Shown here piece by piece: positions 7,808-16,024 of a stretch of DNA of 47,903 nt (position 1 is the stretch's first letter; every line of letters begins with the position of its first letter). Source of the stretch: an uncultured Oscillospiraceae bacterium. Its GTDB lineage: Bacteria > Bacillota > Clostridia > Oscillospirales > Oscillospiraceae. The DNA is taken from contig CAKTXA010000019.1 in assembly GCA_934631005.1 (NCBI GenBank), positions 1 through 47,903 on the forward strand, in the 5' to 3' direction. A model generated the notes under the pieces. That model had not been told where the DNA came from. It saw only the letters and a list, made by a program, of their open reading frames with translations, and did no database searches. Position numbers and translations under genes: made by a program.

Positions 7808-8240
7808 GTAGGGGCGGGGCTTGCCCCGCCCGCTAGTTTGCACCCGTGGCTTTTGCACGCACAGCAAACTCGTAGGCACCCCATACCTTCCCCTCGGGGA
7901 AGGTGCCCCGAAGGGGGCGGATGAGGGTCGGGGAGCACTTGCGCATAGCTTTGCATGCCCATCAAAACGCAACTGCTCCCCGGCCCTCATCAGTCGGCTT
8001 CGCCGACAGCTTCCCCCAGGGGAAGCCAAGGGGTCTCCAGAAAATCGGCACTGCCGCAAAAGAACGATACTGCGTACCAGCGGGCGGGGTAGAACCCCGC
8101 CCCTACGGCATGGCCGGTGGTGCGGTTGAACGGGCCGATGTGGTCATCGGCCCCTACAAACGTATTGCGTATTTACATTGGTGCATGCAAATTTGTGATT
8201 GCGTTCTGCCGGGCGGACAGAGTCGTCCGCCCCTACAGGT
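7808..8240. repeat. Cluster of GC-rich palindromic intergenic repeats
   Basis: No credible gene is present. Successive hairpins are: GGGCGGGGC-TT-GCCCCGCCC (7812-7831); CCTTCCCC-TC-GGGGAAGG (7886-7903); a long inverted repeat GATGAGGG..GGGGAGC with GCTCCCC..CCCTCATC (about 7920-7991); GTCGGC-TTC-GCCGAC (about 7993-8007); GGGCGGGGT-AGAA-CCCCGCCC (about 8082-8102); GGGCCGAT..ATCGGCCC (about 8131-8153); and GGGCGGAC..GTCCGCCC (about 8212-8233). Several end in the same CCCCTAC flank while their inner sequence differs, suggesting one mobile or amplified repeat family. Confidence 0.75.
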
Positions 8241-8245
8241 CAAAA

Positions 8246-8279
8246 CCTGAAAAGCGCCCGGGCATTGGCCCGGGCGCTT
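8246..8279 (-). terminator. Terminator of the SLH protein gene
   Basis: Arms at 8252-8263 and 8268-8279 (AAGCGCCCGGGC/GCCCGGGCGCTT) form a 12-bp GC stem. On the minus strand it is followed by TTCAGGTTTTG. It lies just after the SLH gene stop. Confidence 0.7.
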
Positions 8280-8293
8280 GGTTCTTGATCAGT

Positions 8294-11092
8294 TCAAATC
8301 CGCTTGGTGCCGACAAACGAGCCGTTTGCGCCGTATGCATAGACTTCAACGACCACGCCGCTGTCAACATAGGTGCTTGCCGCGGTGTTGAGGATGATGT
8401 AGTTAACGCCATCTCTTACGACCAGAACAAAGGTGTCGAGATCCGCAGGATCAAAGCCCAAATCGTCAACATCGAAGCCCTGCGCTTCGGCGCTGCGCTT
8501 ATCGAGCGCGTGGAAGGTGTTGAGTGCCTGCGTTGCGGAATCGTCCGTTGAGAACTCGATGGGATATTTCTTGCTGTTGGAGAGCTCAAAGCGGGTGCCG
8601 AAATGATCTCTTGCCGGGAGGTCGTCCTCCGTCCAGGGCGTGCCGTCCGCGGTGAAGAAGGTGTCATTCACACTCAGCACGAGCTTGTAGGTGTAGCCTT
8701 CTTCGGCGTCTGTCGTGAGGACAAAGGCGCTGGCGTCCGCATTCTGTGTGACAGTAATGACTGCATCCTTCAGGCAGTTGCCGGTCACGTAGCTGCCGCC
8801 CACGGCCTCCTGATACTGCTCGTTGAGCGCGTCCAGTTTCGGTGCGAGCGCCGCAATACCGCCTTCAGATGTGTCTTTGGTAACGCGAATTGTGGCGTTG
8901 TTTTTGCAGTTCTCGATGTGAATGTCGTTCGCATTCGACGCGTCAATGTAAGACGGATTGCCGTAGAGGAAGCCTGCATAGGTGGCACTGGTCAGGTTGC
9001 CGTTGTTTGTGCAGTTAACAAAGTTCAACGTGGTCAGTGCATTGAAGCAGGGACCGGAGCCGATGAACGCACCCACACAGGCCGCCATATTTTCCACACT
9101 GACATTGTTTGTGATATTCACAAAATTGTAAGTCACGGATTCGGCGTCATCCGTATACAGGGCATTGATAACTGCAAAGCCAAAATTCGTGACATTGCTG
9201 CCAAGGACGATATGCTCCTGCGCTGTAAAGGTGAGGTTTTCAAAATCAGCACCCCAGCCGGTGCCCCAGTCGGCAGTCAGCAGAACACTGATCGCTGCAT
9301 TGTCCATCTGCACATCCATGTTGCAGAACCGGGCGTGTCCGGCCAAATCCTTGAACAGCACAGAATAATTGCCCTTATAGCGCAGGGTGGAGGTAATTTT
9401 ATATCCGCCGCCGTCGTATTCACCGGCAAAGCGCGGGATGGCGGTGTCGACCGTCAAATCACCGGTCTGACGGAAATAATACGGCGTGCCGTCGCCATCC
9501 ACGGGGAACAGGTCAGCAATGCTCGCAAACTGCTCAGCAGTGTTGATGAGGAACGGCTCTTCCTCCGTGCCATAACCGCCAGCGAAGATGGGCGTGACGA
9601 CCCAGGCACCATTGTCTTCCGTGGACTGATAGCCCGGTGCGAGGAACGTTGCGGGATTATGGCTGTTGTCGCCGTTGGCGGGGTTCTCGCCGCGGAAGGT
9701 GCCGCCGGAGACGAAAATCGCCTGCGGCTTATTGTCTGCCTGATTTAGAAGGAGCTTCTCGCTGCCCTCTGCCTCACTCTCATTGGTGTATTCACCACTC
9801 TCAACGGTCGCCTTGCCGCCATTAAATACATACAGGCACGCACCATGCACGTCGCTGATCGTGATGTTCATGTCTTTTAGTGTTACCTCAGCGCCGTTTT
9901 TGACTACAATCGCGTCAAACTCCGACTCATAGTCCGTGCCAGACACAGCAGTGGTGATATGACCGTTCTGAATGGTCACTGCGCCGCCCGTCACATTGAG
10001 TGCTCGATGAGACATTCCAGGATTGGTTTCGTTCTGAGCTGTGCCGGTATAGTGGATGGTCTTGCCACCGAGGTCGATCGTGCCGCTGAACGAAGTGTTA
10101 ATACATTCCGTGAGCGTGACGTCCTGCAGCAGTTTGACGGTGTCGTCCGTCTCGGCTGCTGCAACGGCATCGGCAAACGTCAGATAGCCGACCGAATCAT
10201 TGACGGTTGCGACCACTGCGGGGTCAAACTGCCCGCAGGAGCATTTATGGGTCGTCTCGTCATAGCTGTGCGAATGCGCATGGCCGGCAGACTTCGGGCG
10301 TTCGACGGTCTCGGGGACGATGTGGATGTCGTTGGCATCGACGCTCTTGCCGTTGACCTTCAGGCCCTTCGCGCTCGCGGCGGCGACGACCTTGGTGCCG
10401 GCGGGCGCGTTCTTGATCTGCACGTCCTCAGCGACCACGACGATGACGCCGTCGACATCGTCGGCCTTCACGGTCGCGCCGTCCTCATCGGCGTAGACGG
10501 CGATGGCGCGGTCGAGGATGGTCACGAACTGCGCACGGGTGATGTTCGCGAGCGCGGCCAGACGGCTGCCGCTCACGCCGCTCACGATGTCCGCGCGAAG
10601 CAGCGCCGCAACGTAGCCGCGGGCCCAGTCCGGGACGTTCGCGGCGTCAGCATAGCCGTTCAGGACGGACGTCCCGGCGGGCTCAATGCCGAGGGCACGC
10701 GCCAGCATGACCATCGCGCGGGTGCGGCTAATGGTCTCGTTGGGACGCACTGTGCCGTCCGCGTAGCCGGTCAGGATGCCAGCCGCCGCACAGCGGTTGA
10801 TGGCGTCATAGTACCACGCGTCCGCGAGGTTGTCGCTGAACCCGGCGTCATCCGCGGCGGGCAGTCTGAGCAGCTTCGCCAGAATGGTGGCCAGCTGCGC
10901 GCACGTCAGGTCGCTGTCGGGCGCAAACGCGTCGCCGGTGCCCTGCACGATGCCCGCGGCGCTCCAGCGGTCGATGGACTTTTCGGCCCAGTGGCCGTCG
11001 GTGTCCGTGTACGACGCTGCCAGAATCGACATCGGCAGCAGCGCTACCACGAGCAGCAGTGCGACAATTGTTGACAAAACTTTGCGTTTCAT
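8294..11092 (-). CDS. SLH-domain surface protein with Ig/beta-helix-like exported region
   Basis: Exported protein of 932 residues. Residues 1-25 are a signal peptide (KRK, long hydrophobic core, cleavage near ILA-ASYTD). Three S-layer homology domains follow at about 27-73, 84-136 and 146-199, with recognisable WAEKSIDRW, AWYYDAINR, YADGTVRPNETISRTRAM and ITRAQF motifs; these bind pyruvylated cell-wall polymer. A short linker with HKCSCGQFD (about 282-290) leads into a long Asn/Thr/Gly/Val-rich region with the spacing of a right-handed parallel beta-helix (repeats such as GGAVTIQNGHIT, NGAEVTLKDMNIT, NGGKATVESGEYT), then a mixed beta C-terminus. No catalytic motif is recognised. The ATG at 11092 is fixed by AGGAGG 7 bases upstream. 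The leader carries a pentanucleotide repeat and candidate promoters (separate entries). The ligand or target is unknown. Confidence 0.88.
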   Translation of the reverse strand: MKRKVLSTIVALLLVVALLPMSILAASYTDTDGHWAEKSIDRWSAAGIVQGTGDAFAPDSDLTCAQLATILAKLLRLPAADDAGFSDNLADAWYYDAINRCAAAGILTGYADGTVRPNETISRTRAMVMLARALGIEPAGTSVLNGYADAANVPDWARGYVAALLRADIVSGVSGSRLAALANITRAQFVTILDRAIAVYADEDGATVKADDVDGVIVVVAEDVQIKNAPAGTKVVAAASAKGLKVNGKSVDANDIHIVPETVERPKSAGHAHSHSYDETTHKCSCGQFDPAVVATVNDSVGYLTFADAVAAAETDDTVKLLQDVTLTECINTSFSGTIDLGGKTIHYTGTAQNETNPGMSHRALNVTGGAVTIQNGHITTAVSGTDYESEFDAIVVKNGAEVTLKDMNITISDVHGACLYVFNGGKATVESGEYTNESEAEGSEKLLLNQADNKPQAIFVSGGTFRGENPANGDNSHNPATFLAPGYQSTEDNGAWVVTPIFAGGYGTEEEPFLINTAEQFASIADLFPVDGDGTPYYFRQTGDLTVDTAIPRFAGEYDGGGYKITSTLRYKGNYSVLFKDLAGHARFCNMDVQMDNAAISVLLTADWGTGWGADFENLTFTAQEHIVLGSNVTNFGFAVINALYTDDAESVTYNFVNITNNVSVENMAACVGAFIGSGPCFNALTTLNFVNCTNNGNLTSATYAGFLYGNPSYIDASNANDIHIENCKNNATIRVTKDTSEGGIAALAPKLDALNEQYQEAVGGSYVTGNCLKDAVITVTQNADASAFVLTTDAEEGYTYKLVLSVNDTFFTADGTPWTEDDLPARDHFGTRFELSNSKKYPIEFSTDDSATQALNTFHALDKRSAEAQGFDVDDLGFDPADLDTFVLVVRDGVNYIILNTAASTYVDSGVVVEVYAYGANGSFVGTKRI

Positions 11093-11246
11093 AAGGATTC
11101 CTCCTGTAGAAATATGTGTTCCGCGGCTCCCTGCGGATGGTTCACAAAAACGCACAAAAAGACGTCTTCCCGCCGAAAATTAAGCAGAAAGGCGTCTTTT
11201 ATGTCAAAAAATATACAGCACAGGGATATGTGCGGGCAGCACAAAG

Positions 11247-11254
11247 GAGCAGAG
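11247..11254 (-). promoter_or_regulatory. Anti-repeat able to pair with the pentanucleotide tract in the SLH leader
   Basis: On the minus-strand transcript CTCTGCTC (11254-11247) follows the AGCAG tract by a 6-9 base gap and is the exact reverse complement of GAGCAGAG, which recurs along the tract. The leader can therefore fold into a hairpin in several registers whose choice depends on the copy number. Confidence 0.5.
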
Positions 11255-11260
11255 TTTTAC

Positions 11261-11305
11261 CTGCTCTGCTCTGCTCTGCTCTGCTCTGCTCTGCTCTGCT
11301 CTGCT
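11261..11305. repeat. Pentanucleotide tandem repeat, nine copies of CTGCT
   Basis: Nine perfect, uninterrupted CTGCT units (AGCAG on the minus strand) occupy 45 bases. The tract lies 169-213 bases upstream of the SLH gene start, within its leader and downstream of two candidate promoters. Such tracts change length by slippage. Confidence 0.95.
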
Positions 11306-11308
11306 GTC

Positions 11309-11338
11309 AGTATATGGCAAGCTATACATCCCCGTCAA
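11309..11338 (-). promoter_or_regulatory. Candidate sigma-A promoter next to the CTGCT tract
   Basis: Minus strand TTGACG (11338-11333), 18-base spacer, TATACT (11314-11309). The start point would fall near 11302, inside the first AGCAG unit. Confidence 0.5.
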
Positions 11339-11378
11339 CCCCTGTGCGAAAAAAATCGCAAAAAGTATCGCTGGATAT

Positions 11379-11406
11379 ATTATACCATTCACCCAGAAAA
11401 TTGCAA
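11379..11406 (-). promoter_or_regulatory. Candidate distal sigma-A promoter of the SLH gene
   Basis: Minus strand TTGCAA (11406-11401), 16-base spacer, TATAAT (11384-11379). A transcript from here would run through the whole pentanucleotide tract. It lies just after the stop of the TRIC-family gene. Confidence 0.55.
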
Positions 11407-11423
11407 GCCCTAAATCAAATTAT

Positions 11424-12044
11424 TTATGCGCGCGGCAGGCTCCAGTGATACCGCGCCGCCAGCAGGCGCATCGCAAGGATCAGTACACAGCCGATCGCCA
11501 TCGCATATCCCCCGCCGAGCACGTTCCACAGCAAATACGTCGCCAGCGCGCCGATGAGCGAGGCGCAGGCGTAAAAATGCTTCATAAAAATGTACGGCCG
11601 CTCGCCGGACAGAAGATCGCGCAGCACGCCGCCGCCCACGCCCGTGAGCACCGACACAAACAGCACAAGCAGCAGCGAATCCGCCCCCGCCAGCAGCGCC
11701 GTCTGCACGCCGTGCACCGTGAACATCCCAAGGCCGACAGAATCGGCCAGCAGCATGAAAATTTCAAACCCGCGGTGGTTATCCACGACCTGCCGCCGCA
11801 GACGCGGCAAAAACAGCAGCAGCGACACGCCGATGGCCGCCAGAATGAACTCCGGCGTCGAGAAGATCGCGGGCGGCGTGCTGCCGAGCGTAATATCGCG
11901 CAGAATGCCGCCGCCGACCGCCGTGACGGTGCCCATCATCGCCACGCCGAAAATGTCCATCCCCTTGCGGATGGCCAGCAGTGCGCCGGACGCGGCGAAT
12001 GACACCGTGCCCAGCATCAAAAGGATTTGGTTGAACAGCTCCAT
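11424..12044 (-). CDS. TRIC-family cation channel protein (UPF0126/YicG type)
   Basis: 206-residue membrane protein with two repeats of the UPF0126 domain. Each has the glycine-rich kink motif: GGGILRDITLG (about 44-54) and GGGVLRDLLSG (about 136-146). Seven hydrophobic segments are visible. Prokaryotic TRIC proteins are trimeric monovalent-cation channels. The ATG at 12044 follows the upstream stop by 2 bases, with GGGGAAG as ribosome site, so it is the distal gene of the cwlD-radA-HD operon. No terminator is obvious after it. Confidence 0.88.
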   Translation of the reverse strand: MELFNQILLMLGTVSFAASGALLAIRKGMDIFGVAMMGTVTAVGGGILRDITLGSTPPAIFSTPEFILAAIGVSLLLFLPRLRRQVVDNHRGFEIFMLLADSVGLGMFTVHGVQTALLAGADSLLLVLFVSVLTGVGGGVLRDLLSGERPYIFMKHFYACASLIGALATYLLWNVLGGGYAMAIGCVLILAMRLLAARYHWSLPRA

Positions 12045-12046
12045 CG

Positions 12047-12610
12047 TTACTTCCCCGCTGTGATCTTTTCTTCCGTGTCGCGCCGCATCGCCGCGCGCAG
12101 CTCGGTGAGATACGGCGAAAATGCCGCCGCGTCCGCGCCATAGTCCAGATTCAGGTCATACTCCATCGGCAGCCACGTCGAGATGGGCGATTCGTTGTGC
12201 TGGATGACCGCCTCCAGCTTGTCCAGCGCCTTGTAGAGCTTCGCCTCCGGCGTTTCGAGCGCCGCCATCTCCGTATACAGCGCACGCATTTCCGACGCAT
12301 ACGGCTCCGGCAGCTGTGCCACCCATGCAAACAGCACATCCTCCTCGTGCTGCTCGTCGGCCTCGGTCTTGCGGAAGGTCGGGATGTCGCCCGTGAACGC
12401 CTCACCGAGGTCGTGGATCAGGCACATACGGATGACCTTGTCAATATCGGCCTCCGGGAACTCATCGTGCACAAAATAAGCCATCAGCGCAATGCGCCAG
12501 CTGTGCTCCGCCACGTCCTCCGTGCGCCCCTGCGAGGTGGTGCAGTGCCGCGGCACGTCCTTCAGCCGCTCGGCGATGTGCAGTGTTTCGAGTAGCTTCT
12601 GTACTTCCAT
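12047..12610 (-). CDS. HD-domain phosphohydrolase (YfbR/HD_3 type)
   Basis: 187-residue cytosolic metal-dependent phosphohydrolase. HD motif residues are His36 (VAEHSW), His66-Asp67 (CLIHDLGEAFTGD) and a C-terminal Asp in YKALDKLEAVIQH. The order and spacing match the family that includes the 5'-deoxynucleotidase YfbR and many uncharacterised HD proteins. The ATG at 12610 has TAAGGAG about 10 bases upstream and starts 13 bases after radA; the frame continues upstream inside radA but without the domain. A role in nucleotide-pool clean-up is inferred from family only. Confidence 0.85.
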   Translation of the reverse strand: MEVQKLLETLHIAERLKDVPRHCTTSQGRTEDVAEHSWRIALMAYFVHDEFPEADIDKVIRMCLIHDLGEAFTGDIPTFRKTEADEQHEEDVLFAWVAQLPEPYASEMRALYTEMAALETPEAKLYKALDKLEAVIQHNESPISTWLPMEYDLNLDYGADAAAFSPYLTELRAAMRRDTEEKITAGK

Positions 12611-12623
12611 GATGCGTCTCTCC

Positions 12624-13976
12624 TTAGAGTGTAAATTCGATGGCTTCGCGGATATTGCGCACGCGGTAGAGCTCCATGCCCTCCGGCGTGCGCACGTTCT
12701 GCGTGCCGTGACGCGGGATGATGGCCCGCGTAAAGCCGTTGCGCGCCGCTTCGGCAAGGCGCTGCTCCAGCGCCGTCACGGCCCGCACCTCGCCAGTCAG
12801 GCCCACCTCGCCGATGGCGGCCAGGCCGGCGTCCAGCGGCGTGTCGCGGAAGCTGGAGGCAACGGCCAGCACCATCGCAAGGTCAGCCGCGGGCTCGTCC
12901 AGCCGCAGGCCGCCGATGATGTTGATGTAGGCGTCGCACGCGCCGAGATTCATCCCGCCGCGCTTTTCCAGCACGGCCAGCAGCAGATTCGCGCGGTTAT
13001 AGTCAAAGCCCTCCGTCGTGCGCCGCGGCACATTGAGGACGCTGCGGGCTACAAGCGCCTGCACCTCGGCCAGCACCGGGCGCGTGCCCTCCATCGTGCA
13101 GGCCACGCACGTCCCGGGCGCGCCCTTCGGCCGGCCGGAAAGGAGCATCGCCGAGGGGTTTGGCACCTCGATCAGCCCCTGCTCTCCCATCTCAAATACG
13201 CCAATCTCATTCGTGGAGCCAAAGCGGTTCTTCGCCGCCCGCAAGATGCGGTAGCTCCCGGCACGCTCGCCTTCAAAATAGAGCACGCAGTCCACCATGT
13301 GCTCCAGCACCTTCGGCCCCGCGATGGCGCCCTCCTTATTCACATGACCGACCACGAACACCGTCTTGCCGCTGCCCTTGGCCAGCTCCATCAGCGCCAT
13401 CGTGCACGACTTCACCTGCGAGATCGTGCCGGGGGCGGACGTGTTCTCGGGGTCGTAGAGCGTCTGGATGGAGTCGGCGATGACGATGTCCGGCTGAATT
13501 TCGCGCACGGTCTCCAGCACCGCGCCGACGTCCGTCTCGGCATAGACGAGCAGATTTTCCGTCTGGACACCCAGCCGCGCGGCGCGCAGCTTGATCTGCT
13601 GCTCGCTCTCTTCGCCGGACACATACAAAACGCTCTGCGTTTTGCCGAGCTCCGCGCAGATCTGCAGCAGCAGCGTCGACTTGCCGATGCCCGGCGCGCC
13701 GCCCACCAGCACAAGTGACCCCGTCACGGCCCCGCCGCCGAGCACGCGGTCAAGCTCCTTCATGCCGGTGGAAAAGCGGATCTCCTCGCTGCCGTCCACC
13801 TCCGAGAGCCTGCGCGGGCGGCTGCGGCCGGACGGACGCGCCGCGGCGGACTTTGCCGCCGGTTTCTCCTCGAATTCTACAATGGAGTTCCACGCGCCGC
13901 AGGCGGGGCACTGCCCCTGCCAGCGCGGCGTCTCATTGCCGCAGTTTTTGCAGTAAAAAACCGTTTTAGACTTCAT
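12624..13976 (-). CDS. radA: DNA repair protein RadA (Sms)
   Basis: 450 residues, a RecA-like helicase that drives branch migration in recombination and repair. The N-terminal zinc finger has Cys9/Cys12 and Cys23/Cys26, Walker A is VGGAPGIGKS (91-100), the RadA-specific motif KNRFG is at 249-253, and a Lon-protease-like C-terminal domain follows. Length and architecture are complete. The start overlaps the cwlD end by 11 bases. An operon of radA with a spore amidase and an HD hydrolase is not a functional pathway that I recognise. Confidence 0.95.
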   Translation of the reverse strand: MKSKTVFYCKNCGNETPRWQGQCPACGAWNSIVEFEEKPAAKSAAARPSGRSRPRRLSEVDGSEEIRFSTGMKELDRVLGGGAVTGSLVLVGGAPGIGKSTLLLQICAELGKTQSVLYVSGEESEQQIKLRAARLGVQTENLLVYAETDVGAVLETVREIQPDIVIADSIQTLYDPENTSAPGTISQVKSCTMALMELAKGSGKTVFVVGHVNKEGAIAGPKVLEHMVDCVLYFEGERAGSYRILRAAKNRFGSTNEIGVFEMGEQGLIEVPNPSAMLLSGRPKGAPGTCVACTMEGTRPVLAEVQALVARSVLNVPRRTTEGFDYNRANLLLAVLEKRGGMNLGACDAYINIIGGLRLDEPAADLAMVLAVASSFRDTPLDAGLAAIGEVGLTGEVRAVTALEQRLAEAARNGFTRAIIPRHGTQNVRTPEGMELYRVRNIREAIEFTL

Positions 13977-14682
13977 TTGTGACCCCTTCCTCCGCGAGAT
14001 AGCCGCACAGCGCGCCGCAGATGGCCGCCGTGAGCCTTTTCTGCCAGGGCGCCTGCTGCAGCAGCTCCGCCTCCCGCGCGTTGGATAAAAACCCGCACTC
14101 GACGAGAACGCCTGTGCAGGCGATGTTCTGCATCAGATAAACGGACTCCGCGGGCTTGCATTTGCGCTTGTTTTCCGGCTCCACCGCGCTGCGCAGCAGC
14201 GCCTGCATCCGCTCGGCCAGCTGACTGCTTCCGTCCGTCGGCGCGTAAAACACCTGCGCGCCGTGATATTTCGTCTGCGGGAAAAAATTCTGGTGAATGC
14301 TCAGCAGCAGCGCCCCCGGCGTCTCGTTCACCGCGCGCACGCGGTTTTGCAGGTCCGAGCGCTTCTTTTCCGCCACCGAGCCGCTGCCGGGCGTGTACAC
14401 CGCCGTATCCGTCTCGCGGATCATGCGCGTGCGCACGCCGCAGAACGACAGCAGATCGCGCACGCGCAGGGCGATCTGCAGATTGATCGCGCTCTCGAGC
14501 GTCCCGTCCGCGCTCACGGCCCCGCCGTCCTCGCCGCCGTGCCCGGCGTCGATGACCACGCACACCGGCGGCGCGCCGCCGAGCGTCTCAGCCGCATGCC
14601 CGCGCAAAAGCCCCAGCACGCACACATACACCAAGCACACGCCCATCAGCGCCGCAAACACACGATTTCGGCCATACCGCAC
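13966..14682 (-). CDS. cwlD: N-acetylmuramoyl-L-alanine amidase, CwlD-like
   Basis: Amidase_3 zinc enzyme of 238 residues. It removes the peptide from muramic acid; in spore formers CwlD does this in cortex peptidoglycan as a step to muramic-lactam, needed for germination. Zn ligands are His48 (DAGHGG), Glu64 (LESAIN) and His130 (LLSIHQNFF), with catalytic Glu195 (VLVECGFLSN). A single N-terminal hydrophobic anchor (about 7-26) fits CwlD. The GTG at 14682 is chosen because GAGGTGA lies 5 bases upstream; an ATG at 14724 has no ribosome site. It is first in the cwlD-radA-HD-TRIC operon. Assignment to CwlD rather than another amidase rests on size, anchor and lack of SPOR/SH3 domains. Confidence 0.85.
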   Translation of the reverse strand: MRYGRNRVFAALMGVCLVYVCVLGLLRGHAAETLGGAPPVCVVIDAGHGGEDGGAVSADGTLESAINLQIALRVRDLLSFCGVRTRMIRETDTAVYTPGSGSVAEKKRSDLQNRVRAVNETPGALLLSIHQNFFPQTKYHGAQVFYAPTDGSSQLAERMQALLRSAVEPENKRKCKPAESVYLMQNIACTGVLVECGFLSNAREAELLQQAPWQKRLTAAICGALCGYLAEEGVTNEV

Positions 14683-14817
14683 CGCAATCACCTCGGAAAA
14701 GCCTATGCGCCATCCGGCGGGCATATCCGAAAAGCTGTGAAATTGTTGCGAGCGGCTTTCTGCGAAAAACGGTTCGCGCGTTCACCGTAATCATAACGAA
14801 ACCGCGCCGCGGCGGAA

Positions 14818-14849
14818 GTTATTCACACTGTCAACAGATTTGTCAACAG
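14818..14849 (-). promoter_or_regulatory. Candidate promoter and direct repeats upstream of cwlD
   Basis: TGTCAACAG occurs twice (14829-14837 and 14841-14849), three bases apart. On the minus strand the second gives TTGACA with a 17-base spacer to AATAAC, a mediocre -10. The rest of 14683-15013 holds a weak hairpin with T-run (about 14959-14977), a possible tsaD terminator, and no gene. Confidence 0.35.
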
Positions 14850-15013
14850 CCGTTCGCCCCCAAACCGCCTGCGCTTCGCCGGAAATAGGAGAAAATTAGC
14901 AAACCCGCAAAGCAAGCACTTTCACGCGTGAGTGATAAAAATTCGTTTACATAACAAAAATTCCTGAAGGATTCCCGCCGCCCGCGTTTCCTGCCAAAAA
15001 GTTGGACAAGCGG

Positions 15014-16024
15014 TCAGCCCTGCTCGATGGAGCGCGTGGCGTAGGCGTTCAGATCCTGACCGGCGCGCGTTCCGGCGAGGAATTCATAGTAGCCCTGCGC
15101 GCCGATCATCGCGCCGTTGTCGCCGCAGAGCCTCAGCGGCGGCGTGTAGAGCGCCGCGCCGCAGCGGCGGCATTCGGTCTCAAAATCACGCCGGATGCGC
15201 GAATTGGCGGCCACGCCGCCCGCGATGGCGAGCTTTTTGTAGCCCGTCTGCCGCAGCGCCTGCATCGTGCGCGGCACGAGCGTCTGGCTGACGGCGCGCG
15301 AAAACGACGCGCACAGCGACGGTACGTCGATGGTCTCGCCCTTCTGCTCGGCGTTGTGGATCAGGTTGATGGCCGCCGTTTTGAGGCCCGAGAACGACAT
15401 ATCCAGCTCATGCCCGGCCACGTGGCCCACGGGCAGATGGTATTTTTCGTCGTCGCCCGCCTGCGCGGCCTTATCCAGCGCCGCGCCGCCGGGATACGGC
15501 ATCCCGAGCACGCGCGCGACCTTGTCAAAGCACTCCCCCGCCGCGTCGTCGCGCGTGGTGCCGAGAATTTTGAACCTCGTGTAGTCCTGCACGTCCACGA
15601 TCAGGCTGTGCCCGCCGGACACGACCAGACACACAAACGGCGGCTCCAGCTCGGGATAGGCCAGATAATTGGCTGCGATATGCCCGCGGATGTGGTGCAC
15701 CGGCACGAGCGGCAGGCCCAGCGCCAGCGCCGCCGCCTTGGCAAAATTCACGCCCACGAGCACCGCGCCGATCAGCCCCGGCGCATATGTGACCGCCACA
15801 GCGTCCAGCTCGGCACGCGTGAGCTTCGCCGTTTCAAGCGCGTCGTCGGCCAATGCGCAGATCGACTCGATGTGCTTGCGCGACGCGATCTCCGGCACCA
15901 CGCCGCCATACAGCCGGTGCAGCGCCACCTGGGAGTTGATGCAGTCCGCCAGCACCTCCCGCCCGTCGCGAACGATGGCCACCGCCGTTTCGTCGCACGA
16001 GGATTCGATCGCCAGAATGTTCAT
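15014..16024 (-). CDS. tsaD: tRNA N6-adenosine threonylcarbamoyltransferase TsaD
   Basis: 336 residues of the Kae1/TsaD ASKHA family. It transfers the threonylcarbamoyl group to A37 of ANN-decoding tRNAs. It starts NILAIESSCDETAVA (nucleotide-binding), with metal ligands His111 and His115 in HHIRGH, the SGGHS loop, and DNGAMIGAQGY near the C-terminus. The ATG at 16024 has AAGGAG 8 bases upstream and overlaps the rimI stop (ATGA). It is last in polA-rimI-tsaD. The partner genes tsaB and tsaE, often next to rimI and tsaD, are not here. Confidence 0.96.
   Translation of the reverse strand: MNILAIESSCDETAVAIVRDGREVLADCINSQVALHRLYGGVVPEIASRKHIESICALADDALETAKLTRAELDAVAVTYAPGLIGAVLVGVNFAKAAALALGLPLVPVHHIRGHIAANYLAYPELEPPFVCLVVSGGHSLIVDVQDYTRFKILGTTRDDAAGECFDKVARVLGMPYPGGAALDKAAQAGDDEKYHLPVGHVAGHELDMSFSGLKTAAINLIHNAEQKGETIDVPSLCASFSRAVSQTLVPRTMQALRQTGYKKLAIAGGVAANSRIRRDFETECRRCGAALYTPPLRLCGDNGAMIGAQGYYEFLAGTRAGQDLNAYATRSIEQG

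Noticed and set aside
7744..8250. Several frames of about 70-115 codons in the palindromic repeat cluster
   Set aside because: They traverse the hairpins, lack ribosome sites and have Arg/Pro/Gly-rich text without domain character.
11261..11305. CTGCT tract considered as a CRISPR-like array
   Set aside because: Units are 5 bases with no spacers; it is a simple sequence repeat.
11114..11448. Short frames through the CTGCT tract encoding LLCSA or SRAEQ repeats
   Set aside because: No ribosome site, composition is dictated by the tandem repeat, and the frames run over the SLH leader and its promoters.
14819..14827. DnaA-box-like TTATTCACA, possible replication origin
   Set aside because: Only one box is present, with no AT-rich unwinding region and no dnaA, dnaN or recF nearby.
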